A DNA stretch of 8,852 bases from Verrucomicrobia bacterium UBA4286 (GTDB lineage Bacteria > Verrucomicrobiota > Kiritimatiellia > RFP12 > UBA1067). The stretch's first letter is position 1; every line of letters starts with the position of its first letter. Below, piece by piece: positions 1 to 7,900 of the stretch. Made by a program: the position numbers and the translations under genes. Below the pieces are notes generated by a model, which saw only the letters and a list, made by a program, of their open reading frames with translations, did no database searches and was not told the origin of the DNA. The stretch lies in assembly GCA_002395905.1 (NCBI GenBank), contig DGVK01000204.1:4216-13067 (forward strand), in the 5' to 3' direction.

Positions 1-1611
1 GAGCCATACCTGGAAGTTCCCTCCGGCTGGGGAAGCTACAATCTTCGCAAGGTGAAGAATCCGGTCGAACGCCGCCGTCTTGAGCTAAGGCGCCACCTTG
101 GTTTCGTCGCGAACAACATGGGTGTGTGGCTGCAGGACAACGGACGCGACGACGAGGCGTTCGAAATGTACGAGCGTGTTCTAGACATGATCGACTCTGA
201 CAACATCTGCGCACTTTTCAACGCTTTCGAAATGGCGCAGGCGAAACATCCCAAGGCTTCGGCAAGGAAGTTCGCGTACGAGAAGCGGCTTAAGGCGATC
301 GTCGACGATCCTGGCCGCCGTTACAGGCTGTGGTCTCTTTCAACATATTACGGATACATTCGCAAGCCCGAGGTCCTTATCCGGCTGGGTTTCGCGTGGG
401 CGCGCTCGGGCCGTCCGGGCGAGGCGCTTGCGCAGATACGCCGGGCCATCGACTTCATCCCGACCGACCGTCGCAGCTCCATCCTCAACATGATGGCGGC
501 TCTCTACGCGAGCGAGGAAGACCGCGCCAAGTCCCGCGAGATGTATGAGCAGGTCCTCGCCAGGAACTCCGGCGACCACGACGCGCTTATAGGCATGATG
601 CGCCTCTCGCTGATGGAAGGCGAGAACGAGAAGGCTCTCGAATTCCTCGACCGCGCCGTCGCTGCAGGCGGTGACGACCCGCGCATCCGCGTCGAACTCG
701 CCATGGCGGCTCTCATGCGCCAGGATCTTGCGCAGGCCAAATCGATACTCAAGCAGGTGACGGACTCCGATTCTTCCGATCTGCGGGCATGGTCGCTTCT
801 TGCGGCTGTCACAATGCAGCAGAGCGACGCCGCGAAGGAACCTGCCGCGAAGGCGGTTTTCGACAAGGAGCTGGAGAACGTCATCCTTCCCGCGATGGAG
901 GCGCAGGCGCGCGGCCCCGAAGACTATTACGTGCAGACGACCAAGGCGTTCCTTCTCATGCGCAAGGGTGCCGAGAAGCGGCGCGAGGCCCGCGACGCGT
1001 TCGCGGTCGCCGCCAAGGCGCGTCCGGACGTGGCGGCCACGCAGGATCTCGTCATGGGGCTTGACATTTCGCTCGACGATCCCGAGTCGGCCGAACGTCA
1101 CGCGCGGGACGTTCTCAAGCGCAACCGCAACAGCCCGCTGGCGAACTACATCATGGGATCCCTCTCGCTGAGGCGCAACGACCTCAACTCGGCCGAGCGC
1201 TATCTGCGCAAATCCGCCGACGCCAAACGTCCCGTTGTTCTCGCGATGAACGATCTTGCGGAGGTCCTCCGCCGCAAGCGCAACTTCGCCGAGGCAGAGC
1301 GTTATGCACGCGAAGCGGTAAAGACCAACCCGAATCTCTATGTCGCGTGGGAGACGATAGGCGCGGTTCTCATGGATGCCGGCGGCGATCTCGACGAGGC
1401 GCAGCGCTGCGTCGAGAAGGCTGTTGAACTTTCCAGGGTCGACGGCCGCGCGGAAGACATCCGCATGCTTATATCGCTCGCGCGCGTGCTTACCATGAAA
1501 GGCGACAAGAAAATGGCGCGTGTGACCCTGCGCAAGGTTCAGAGCCGCATAGGTGAGCTGTCGGAGTTCGAGAAGGGCGAATACGACGAATTGATGAAGA
1601 ATGTTCGCTGA
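1..1611 (+). CDS. TPR-repeat protein, 5' end outside the window
   Basis: This frame is open from base 1. A GTG at 52 could be called as a start, but the 17 codons before it (EPYLEVPSGWGSYNLRK) are uninterrupted and look coding, and there is no clear ribosome binding site before 52, so the gene most likely starts upstream of the window. Numbering from that GTG (519 residues), the protein is almost wholly helical tetratricopeptide repeats, recognisable near residues 14-47, 107-140, 142-175, 177-210, 211-244, 362-395, 396-429 and 430-464. Good examples read RSGRPGEALAQIRRAIDFIP and NFAEAERYAREAVKTNP. No membrane segment, signal peptide or catalytic motif is visible in this part. TPR arrays bind other proteins, so a scaffold or assembly role is likely. 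The missing N-terminus may carry an enzymatic or membrane domain. Its stop overlaps the next gene by 11 bases, which suggests coupled translation. The TPR call is secure; the function is unknown. Confidence 0.88.
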   Translation, partial: EPYLEVPSGWGSYNLRKVKNPVERRRLELRRHLGFVANNMGVWLQDNGRDDEAFEMYERVLDMIDSDNICALFNAFEMAQAKHPKASARKFAYEKRLKAIVDDPGRRYRLWSLSTYYGYIRKPEVLIRLGFAWARSGRPGEALAQIRRAIDFIPTDRRSSILNMMAALYASEEDRAKSREMYEQVLARNSGDHDALIGMMRLSLMEGENEKALEFLDRAVAAGGDDPRIRVELAMAALMRQDLAQAKSILKQVTDSDSSDLRAWSLLAAVTMQQSDAAKEPAAKAVFDKELENVILPAMEAQARGPEDYYVQTTKAFLLMRKGAEKRREARDAFAVAAKARPDVAATQDLVMGLDISLDDPESAERHARDVLKRNRNSPLANYIMGSLSLRRNDLNSAERYLRKSADAKRPVVLAMNDLAEVLRRKRNFAEAERYAREAVKTNPNLYVAWETIGAVLMDAGGDLDEAQRCVEKAVELSRVDGRAEDIRMLISLARVLTMKGDKKMARVTLRKVQSRIGELSEFEKGEYDELMKNVR

Positions 1612-2734
1612 AGCAATACTAGCTTCAACTCTTCAGATAGGACCGTTCTGGCAGCAGTGGAGCGGACACAAGGCGTTGTGTCCGCTCTGGTCGCGCGAGC
1701 GGACGGCCGCGACTGCGACGCATCCCGCCGTAGACACGACCGACGTCTTGTGGCCGCTGTTCACGTCCCATCGCGACTGGTGGCGTTTCCTTTTTGTGAT
1801 GCACTGCCAGACGCAGCAGGACGGCGGCTACCAGTTCATGCTGCTTCCCATATGGTTCAACGGCAATGATCCTGAAAGCGGCAACTACTGGGGCCTGTTC
1901 CCTCTTTGGGGGCGTCACCCGCATTTCCTTCTCATGACCGACTGGCGCTTCTGTCTGTGGCCGGTGTGGATGCAGTACAAGACGCCGCGCCCTTCCGAGA
2001 AGCGCTGGATGACGTCCAATGCAGTGATCTTCCCTTTTTTCCACTGGCGCGACGACGGTTCGTGGGGGGTGTGGCCGCTTTGCGGGACCGGGCATCGGCG
2101 TGAAAGCGATCACCACTATGTGCTGTGGCCTTTCGTAACCTGGGCGAAATACCGCAAGGACCGCGACACCGCCGGCGAGGGGTCGTCGTGGATGGTCTGG
2201 CCGTTCTGGGCCGACGTCTCGCGCGAGCGTGAAAAACAGTGGATGCTGATACCGCCGTTCTTCGGCCGCGCCAAGACAGCGTCGGGCTGCCGCCTGCGCT
2301 GCCCCTGGCCGTTCTTCGAGAAGGAGTCGACGACTGCGAAGGATCGTCTTTCGATTTTCCCTTTCTATGAGAAAGTATTGCTCAAAGACTACCGCGAAGG
2401 AAAGGCGGAGTCCGGCGTGACACGCTTCGGATGGAGGCTGGTCGAGATATACCGCGATTCGTCCGGCGAGGTCGAAGAGACGCGCGTGTTCCCTTTCTGG
2501 GCCAAAGGCCGCGGCTTTTTCAGGCTGTGGCCCTTCTGGGCGACAGAGACGCTTGATGCAAAGAAATGCGTCACATACAGCAGGTGCCTCAATCTAATTC
2601 CGATAAGATGGATTGACGCCATAGACCGCAACTGGGCGCCGTACTGGACGTTTTACGAGTCTGTGGCAAAGCCCACTCATACCGAACATTCGCTTCTCTG
2701 GGGACTGATAAAATGGCAGACGGAAGAAAACTGA
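1601..2734 (+). CDS. Tryptophan-rich repeat protein of unknown function
   Basis: I do not recognise a named family. The 377-residue protein contains 32 tryptophans (8.5%) and about 16 copies of a short motif: hydrophobic, W/F/L/I, proline, hydrophobic, aromatic. Examples are LWPLF at 50-54, LFPLW at 99-103, LWPVW at 119-123, IFPFF at 143-147, VWPFW at 199-203, IFPFY at 252-256, VFPFW at 296-300, LWPFW at 309-313 and WAPYW at 345-349. Most copies are 13-24 residues apart and separated by polar, charged loops, as expected for a repeated beta-strand or hairpin fold. There is no convincing signal peptide and no long membrane helix; short hydrophobic patches are broken by prolines. The ATG at 1601 lies inside the end of the TPR gene and has only a weak ribosome binding site, so translation is probably coupled. 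The ORF also overlaps the prenyltransferase gene downstream, which suggests an envelope-related job, but that is inference. The coding call is strong because the reading frame is intact and the motif recurs along its whole length. Confidence 0.85.
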   Translation: MFAEAILASTLQIGPFWQQWSGHKALCPLWSRERTAATATHPAVDTTDVLWPLFTSHRDWWRFLFVMHCQTQQDGGYQFMLLPIWFNGNDPESGNYWGLFPLWGRHPHFLLMTDWRFCLWPVWMQYKTPRPSEKRWMTSNAVIFPFFHWRDDGSWGVWPLCGTGHRRESDHHYVLWPFVTWAKYRKDRDTAGEGSSWMVWPFWADVSREREKQWMLIPPFFGRAKTASGCRLRCPWPFFEKESTTAKDRLSIFPFYEKVLLKDYREGKAESGVTRFGWRLVEIYRDSSGEVEETRVFPFWAKGRGFFRLWPFWATETLDAKKCVTYSRCLNLIPIRWIDAIDRNWAPYWTFYESVAKPTHTEHSLLWGLIKWQTEEN

Positions 2735-3636
2735 TGAAATGGGCCAGGCTCTGGTCTCGCGCCTTGCGTGTCGACCAGTGGACGAAGAACGGCGCTGTGA
2801 TGATGGCGTGGTTCTTCTCGGTCGCAGATTCCAGCCAGCGCGACATTGTTCGCGGATGGGAGTCTTTCCTGATGGCTTTGGGCATGGCGGTCGCGTTCTC
2901 TCTCATATCATCTGCGTTCTACCTGCTTAACGATGTTTCGGATTACGACGCCGACCGCATCCATCCTGTGAAGCGCCACCGCCCGGTGGCCTCCGGGCTC
3001 GTCTCGCGCATGACAGCCGTGCGCGTGGGCCTCACGCTCTTTGCGGTCGGCTTTGCGTATCCGGCGCTTGTGGTGATGATACTCCCCTCGCGCACGCTTG
3101 CGTTCGGAACAGTTCTCGCTTATACTGTCATGCAGTGCCTCTACACAGGCTTCTTGAAGCGCATACCGTATCTCGACGTCTTCACGCTTTCGGCGGGATT
3201 CGTCCTTCGCGCGGTCGCAGGCGCGGCGATAATAACCGCCTACATCTCGTCGTGGCTGCTCGTCTGCACGCTCACGCTCTCGATGTTCCTCGCGTTCTGC
3301 AAGCGCAAGAACGAGATGGAGACCGCCGCCGAATCGCGCGAGGTCCTGCGCCATTACCATCCAAACACCCTCAAGCTCTGCATCGTCGTTTCGGGCGCTC
3401 TGTCATTCGCCGAATATCTCGCATACACTCTTACTTCCAAGATGGGCGCACGCTTTCCGGGCCTCTGGGCCACCTCGCTTTTCGTGCTTGCCGGAATACT
3501 AAGGTATATGTATCTTGCATGGGGTGACGGTGACACCGGCCGCCCGGAGAAGATTCTGCTCTCCGACAAGTTTCTCTGGTGCATACTTGCCGGATATGCC
3601 GCCTGCTCGGTTGCAGCCGTGGCGGTTTCACTGTGA
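2713..3636 (+). CDS. UbiA-family prenyltransferase, decaprenyl-phosphate phosphoribosyltransferase-like
   Basis: This is a multi-pass membrane enzyme of the UbiA superfamily, 307 residues with roughly eight or nine hydrophobic segments. The N-terminus has LRVDQWTKN (18-26), resembling the LRPxQWxKN start of decaprenyl-phosphate phosphoribosyltransferases. The Asp-rich Mg/diphosphate motif NDVSDYDADRIHPVKRHRPVASG spans residues 73-95, with N73, D74, D77, D81, H84, K87, R90 and P91. Further family landmarks are LKRIPYLDV (148-156), FVLRAVAGA (163-171), the basic loop CKRKNE (196-201) and GRPEKILLSD (276-285). In mycobacteria this family joins phosphoribosyl pyrophosphate to decaprenyl phosphate for arabinan synthesis; homologues in other bacteria often serve glycan or polyprenyl-sugar pathways, and the substrate here cannot be read from sequence. 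Two starts fit: ATG 2713, and ATG 2734, which shares its A with the TGA stop of the previous gene and has GGAAG seven bases upstream. The 3' end overlaps folC by four bases. Confidence 0.9.
   Translation: MADGRKLMKWARLWSRALRVDQWTKNGAVMMAWFFSVADSSQRDIVRGWESFLMALGMAVAFSLISSAFYLLNDVSDYDADRIHPVKRHRPVASGLVSRMTAVRVGLTLFAVGFAYPALVVMILPSRTLAFGTVLAYTVMQCLYTGFLKRIPYLDVFTLSAGFVLRAVAGAAIITAYISSWLLVCTLTLSMFLAFCKRKNEMETAAESREVLRHYHPNTLKLCIVVSGALSFAEYLAYTLTSKMGARFPGLWATSLFVLAGILRYMYLAWGDGDTGRPEKILLSDKFLWCILAGYAACSVAAVAVSL
2722..2736 (+). promoter_or_regulatory. Ribosome binding site and TGATG stop/start junction
   Basis: GGAAG (2722-2726) lies seven bases before ATG 2734, which overlaps the TGA stop (2732-2734) of the tryptophan-rich gene. 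This is a classic coupled re-initiation layout and would make the prenyltransferase 300 residues instead of 307. The competing ATG at 2713 has GGGGA (2700-2704) eight bases upstream, so the sequence does not settle the choice. Confidence 0.45.
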
Positions 3637-4904
3637 AATTCATTGAGGAACTTGCCGCAAAGCGGCGTTTCGGAATGCGTCCTGGATTGGACGCTATTCG
3701 TGATGTATGCGCCAGCCTTGGCAATCCTCAGAACGCAGTGAGGGCGATTCATGTCGCTGGCACGAACGGGAAGGGCGCTGTGTGCGCCATTTTGGACTCT
3801 TGCCTTCGCGCGGCTGGTTTCAAAACAGGTCGCTATACTTCGCCACACCTTGTCCGTCTGAACGAGCGCTTCTTTCTTAATGGATTGCCGGCGGATGACG
3901 AAACCCTCGAAAAACACTCCATTTTAGTCCAAAATGCAATTTCCAGCCGGGTACAGACCCCATCCAACTGGGGACAGTCCTCAGTTGACCTGACCTTTTT
4001 CGAGGCTCTCACCGCTGTCGCTTTCAGTCTTTATGCCGAGCGCAAGCCTGATTTCACAATTCTTGAGACAGGCCTTGGCGGGCGCCTCGACGCGACAAAC
4101 ATCTGCAAGCCCGTCCTCACTGTAATCACTCGCATAGGGCTTGACCATTGCGATTGGCTTGGGGACAGTCCCTCGAAAATTGCCTTAGAAAAGGCGGGTA
4201 TCATAAAAACGGGAGTCCCCGTTGTCGTTGGTGCAAACGATGCCGAGGTGTTGGATGTAATACGGCGCCGTGCGGACGAAGTTGGCGCCCCTTTTGTATA
4301 TGCGCCCGAAAAGGTCTCGCTAAATGATATTCCTGACGAATTTACTCTACAGGGGCCATTTAACAGAGAGAATGCCACAACTGCGATTGCTGCACTTAAG
4401 ACACTTGGAACGAGGGACTATGAGGACGGATTCAAGTCAGTCGTCTGGCCGGGAAGATTCCAGGTTATCGGCAATTTCATAGTCGACGGCGCCCACAATC
4501 CCCCAGCGGCACATGCTTTGGCCGAGGCTCTTGTGCATATGCCTCGCCAAGAGTATCTGATAGCAGGCTTTTGCGGCGACAAGGATGTGGACGAGGTGCT
4601 TCGCACCCTGGCTCCATTTGTTCGCATGGGCATTGCCGTAAAGACCGGCAACCCCCGCTCGCTTTCGGCGGAGGCTGTTGCCTGTAAAATGAAAAGTGCA
4701 GGAATATGCGCTGTGCCAGCTGATTCTCTCAAAAATGCCATTTCAAAAGTGGGGACTGTCCCCACTTTGATTTGCGGTTCTCTCTTTCTTGCAGGCGAGG
4801 CGCTTGTTGAACTTGGCGCATATCCGTGGGGACAGTCCCCGAAAAATGGCGGGGGACAGTCCCCTCGGTTCGACCCGTCGGAACTGCTGAGACCGGGAGG
4901 ATAG
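3633..4904 (+). CDS. folC: Bifunctional folylpolyglutamate synthase/dihydrofolate synthase
   Basis: FolC adds L-glutamate to dihydropteroate and to folates in the cytosol, using ATP. I chose GTG 3633, which overlaps the previous stop by four bases (GTGA) and has GGCGG upstream. An ATG at 3579 would add 18 residues unlike FolC. Numbered from GTG (423 residues; E. coli FolC is of similar length), landmarks are the P-loop HVAGTNGKG (40-48), YTSPHL (68-73), ETGLGGRLDATN (145-156), ITRIGLDHCDWLGD (165-178), EKAGIIK (186-192), WPGRFQ (272-277), DGAHNP (285-290) and GSLFLAGE (382-389). All expected catalytic regions are present, so it should be active. The gene is interrupted in-frame by short palindromic repeats that encode NWGQS (112-116), KVGTVP (372-377), WGQSP (399-403) and GQSP (408-411). 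The last about 24 residues look like a repeat-derived extension. Sampled stretches have lower GC (38-45%) than hrpA (75-82%), suggesting a different history or weaker codon selection. Confidence 0.95.
   Translation: MKFIEELAAKRRFGMRPGLDAIRDVCASLGNPQNAVRAIHVAGTNGKGAVCAILDSCLRAAGFKTGRYTSPHLVRLNERFFLNGLPADDETLEKHSILVQNAISSRVQTPSNWGQSSVDLTFFEALTAVAFSLYAERKPDFTILETGLGGRLDATNICKPVLTVITRIGLDHCDWLGDSPSKIALEKAGIIKTGVPVVVGANDAEVLDVIRRRADEVGAPFVYAPEKVSLNDIPDEFTLQGPFNRENATTAIAALKTLGTRDYEDGFKSVVWPGRFQVIGNFIVDGAHNPPAAHALAEALVHMPRQEYLIAGFCGDKDVDEVLRTLAPFVRMGIAVKTGNPRSLSAEAVACKMKSAGICAVPADSLKNAISKVGTVPTLICGSLFLAGEALVELGAYPWGQSPKNGGGQSPRFDPSELLRPGG
3949..3982 (+). repeat. Pair of REP-like palindromes in folC, first copy degenerate
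   Basis: GGGGACAGTCCTC (3970-3982) differs at one base from the consensus GGGGACAGTCCCC. Nine bases or fewer upstream, GGGTACAGACCCC (3949-3961) matches the consensus at 11 of 13 positions. The eight-base spacer makes this resemble the closer-packed pair at 4828-4864. It encodes VQTPSNWGQSS, just before the conserved FolC block TFFEALTAVAF, where the family normally has a short variable link. Confidence 0.65.
4161..4173 (+). repeat. REP-like palindrome on the conserved FolC LGD motif
   Basis: GGGGACAGTCCCT (4161-4173) matches the 13-base consensus at 12 positions and is preceded by T like most other copies. It encodes the GDSP of LGDSPSKIALEKAGIIK, a conserved FolC block that shows no extra residues. 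It may therefore be native sequence that happens to match, or a replacement that kept the length. Confidence 0.6.
4746..4768 (+). repeat. 23-base perfect palindrome, REP-like, inverted orientation
   Basis: Arms AAAGTGGGGAC (4746-4756) and GTCCCCACTTT (4758-4768) are exact reverse complements around a single central T at 4757. The core GGGGACTGTCCCC is the reverse complement of the other copies. It encodes KVGTVPTL in folC, just ahead of the conserved GSLFLAGE block. In single strand it could form a strong hairpin. Confidence 0.8.
4828..4864 (+). repeat. Doublet of perfect REP-like palindromes near the folC stop
   Basis: Two identical 13-base palindromes GGGGACAGTCCCC lie at 4828-4840 and 4852-4864, separated by the 11-base spacer GAAAAATGGCG. 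Each can fold on itself and the two can also pair with each other. They encode WGQSPKNGGGQSP in the last 25 residues of FolC. I see no target-site duplication in the flanks. Confidence 0.8.
4895..4901 (+). promoter_or_regulatory. Ribosome binding site of hrpA, inside the end of folC
   Basis: GGGAGGA is the best Shine-Dalgarno match at these gene junctions, about ten bases before GTG 4911. It overlaps the last two glycine codons of folC, whose TAG stop is at 4902-4904. This supports GTG 4911 as the hrpA start. folC and hrpA are in the same frame, separated only by TAG TTT CAA. Confidence 0.75.
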
Positions 4905-4910
4905 TTTCAA

Positions 4911-7900
4911 GTGCCGCCGGACGGTTTCGCCATAGAGTATCCGCAGGAACTGCCTGTTGTCGCGCACCGCGACGAGATTCTCGCCGCCATGCGCAAGAAC
5001 CAGGTGGTCGTCGTCTGCGGTGACACAGGCAGCGGGAAAACAACCCAGCTCCCGAAGATGGCGCTTGAGCTGGGCCGCGCCGCCGACGGACGCCGCATAG
5101 CCGTCACGCAGCCGCGCCGCATGGCCGCAGTCGCCATGGCCGAGCGCGTCGCCGAGGAGCTCAAAACCGCTCCAGGCGGAATCGTCGGCTATCAGCACCG
5201 CTTTCAGAAGAAGCTGTCGGACGATACGCGCATAAAGTTCATGACCGACGGCGTGCTGCTCGCCGAGACGCGGCACGATCCTCTTCTAAGGGCGTATGAC
5301 ACTATAATCATCGACGAGGCTCACGAGCGTTCGCTCAACATCGACTTCCTGCTGGGCGTCGTGAAGCGGCTTATCGCGCGCCGCCGGGATCTGAAGGTGG
5401 TGATCTCTTCCGCGACGCTTGACGTCGCGGCCTTTTCGCGCTTTTTCGGCGGTGCGCCGGTGATCGAAGTCCCGGGCCGCCTTCATCCGGTGGACATAGT
5501 CTACAATCCCCCGCCGGACGGCGAGGAGAGCGACCTTGCAGGCGATGTCCTGCGCGCAGTGATGTCGCTGCCTGCAAGCGGCGACATACTGGTGTTCCTG
5601 CCGGGCGAGCGGGACATCCGCGAAAGCTCCGAACGCCTCAAGGGTCGTTTCGGCGAGGCGAACGACATAATACCGCTTTACTCGTCGCTGCCGGCCGGCG
5701 AGCAGCGCCGCGCATTTCAGGCGTCGCCCAGGCGCCGCATAATCCTTTCCACCAACGTCGCTGAGACGTCTGTCACTCTGCCAGGCATACGCTATGTGGT
5801 AGACTCGGGCCTCGCCCGCATATCGCGCTACATTCACCGCACGCAGGTGCAGCGGCTCCAGATCGAGCGCGTTTCACAGGCCTCCGCGCGTCAGCGCGCC
5901 GGCCGTTGCGGACGTCTCGGGCCCGGCGTCTGCATACGGCTTTATTCCGAGGAGGATTTCGCCTCCCGCGAGCCGTACACGCCGCCGGAGATTCTGCGCT
6001 CGTCGCTCGCCGGGGTCATTCTCACGATGCTTGATCTCGGACTGGGAGATATAGCGCAGTTCCCGTTTATGGATCCGCCGCGTCCGGCAGGCATACGCGA
6101 AGGCTTGAACGAACTTGTCGAGCTTGGCGCGGTCGCCGCGGAAGAAGGTTCTCGCCCCGCGCTTACCGCCACAGGGCGCAAGCTCGCGCGCATACCGGTA
6201 GAGCCGCGCCTTTCCCGCATAATGCTCGCGGCGTCCGATCTGGCCGCGCTGCCTTCCACGCTTCCGATCGTCGCCGCGCTCGCCTGCGACGATCCCCGGC
6301 GGCGTCCCGCAGATGAACGCGACAAGGCCAAAGCCGCCCACGCCAGATGGCGTGTCGCAGGCTCGGACTTCCTGTCCACGTTGAAACTCTGGCGCTGGTT
6401 CGCCGACGAGACGCGCGACATGTCTCAAAGCCAGACGCGCAAGCTCTGCAAAGCCGGTTATCTTTCATATCCGAAGATGCGCGAATGGCGCGACCTAGTG
6501 CGACAGCTCGGCGACATGGCGTCAAGGCTCGGTCTCGACACGATTGGCGACAACGGCGGCCCGGACGCCGTCCATCGCGCGCTGCTCGCGGGCTTCCTTT
6601 CCCGTATAGGAAAGTTCGATCCTGAAGATCGCAGCTACAAAGGCGCGCACGGCGTGCGCTTCGCCATGCACCCGGGTTCCGTGCTCGCCAGAAAACCGCC
6701 GGAATGGATTGTCGCCGGCGAACTGGTCGACACTTCGCGCCTCTTCGCCCACGACGCCGCGACGATAGACGTCGGCTGGATAGAGGCCGCCGCAGGTCCC
6801 CTCTGCCGCCGCAGCTATCGCGAACCGACCTGGGACGCGTCGACAGGCTTCGTGCGCGCCACGGAGCAGGTCACGGTTTACGGACTGGTCGTCGTGCCGT
6901 CGCGCAGATGCGACTATTCGCGGATCGACCCCAGAGGCGCGCGAGAGATTTTCATACGTTTCGGCCTGGTAGAAGGGGAGTTCCCCCACCCGCCGCGCGA
7001 GGTTCGCGAGAATGCGTCCGTGATCGGCGAGCTGCGCCGCCGTGCCGGGAAGCTGCGCCGCCCCGACCTGTTCGACCAGGCGGGTCTTGAACGTTTCTTC
7101 GACCGTGTCATGCCGCAGGGCATATGCTCGGCTGTCGCGCTGAGGAAATGGCTTTCACGCGCAAACGCCGAAGAGCGCGCGGCGTTCCGCCTCAAGCGCA
7201 GCGACTGGATCCCGGCCGGCGAGGGCGGCAGCGCGGACTTCCCCGACTCAATTCATGTCGGCGGCGCACGGATGAAACTCCAGTACAGGCACTCGCCCGG
7301 CAACGCCGAGGAGGACGGCATAACCTGCACTGTAAAGAAGTCTGACGCCGCCGCTCTTTCGCTGTGGCGTGCCGACTGGCTCGTGCCGGGAGCTCTCCCG
7401 GCGAAACTCGCCTGGATGCTCTCTGCCCTGCCTTCGTCGCTGAGGCGCGTCCTGGCGCCGCTTGACGAAAAAATCAGCGTGCTTGCGTCCGTGCTGCGGC
7501 CGGGCGCGGAGTCGCTTGAAGAGGCCGTCCGCCGCACGGTCTACTCCGAATGGGGTTTCAGAATTCCTGCGGACGCGTGGAGCGGGGCGAAACCTCCGCC
7601 GCACCTCATGGTGCGCTACGTCGTTCTTGATGACGAAACCGGCGAGGTTCTGGCGGCGTCGCGCGATCTGGATGAAGTGCTGGCCGTATGCGGCGGCGCG
7701 GGCGGCACACGGGCGGACGACAGGCCCGAGGTGCATACAAGGTGGGATTTCCCCTCGCTCGATGAAATGTCCGTCTCGGGCCGCGCCGGATGGAAGGTCG
7801 AGAGCCACGCGGCCCTGCATGACGAAGGGGGCGGTGTGACGGTTCGACTGTTCCGAAGCCGCGAAGAGGCCGAGGCGTCTCATGCGGCAGGGCTTGTGAG

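Noticed and set aside
340..1101. 253-residue minus-strand frame opposite the TPR gene
   Set aside because: It is a GC-rich shadow: the + strand frame has clear TPR repeats, while this one shows no recognisable motif or ribosome binding site.
2699..2707. TGGGGACTG, resembling half of the REP-like palindrome
   Set aside because: The second arm is absent and the codons belong to the WGLI segment of the tryptophan-rich protein, so a chance match is likelier.
3579..3632. Upstream ATG 3579 as the folC start
   Set aside because: It would overlap the prenyltransferase by 58 bases and add MHTCRICRLLGCSRGG, which is unlike FolC; GTG 3633 gives the usual four-base overlap and a normal N-terminus.
4207..4221. 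GGGAGTCCCC in folC as another palindrome copy
   Set aside because: It lacks the ACA centre and matches only the GC-rich ends; the region encodes the ordinary GVPVVVG of FolC.
5874..6428. Long minus-strand frames opposite hrpA (also 7248-7883 and 4743-5276)
   Set aside because: They lie opposite conserved helicase sequence and consist of Arg/Ala-rich low-complexity residues, typical of antisense frames in high-GC genes.
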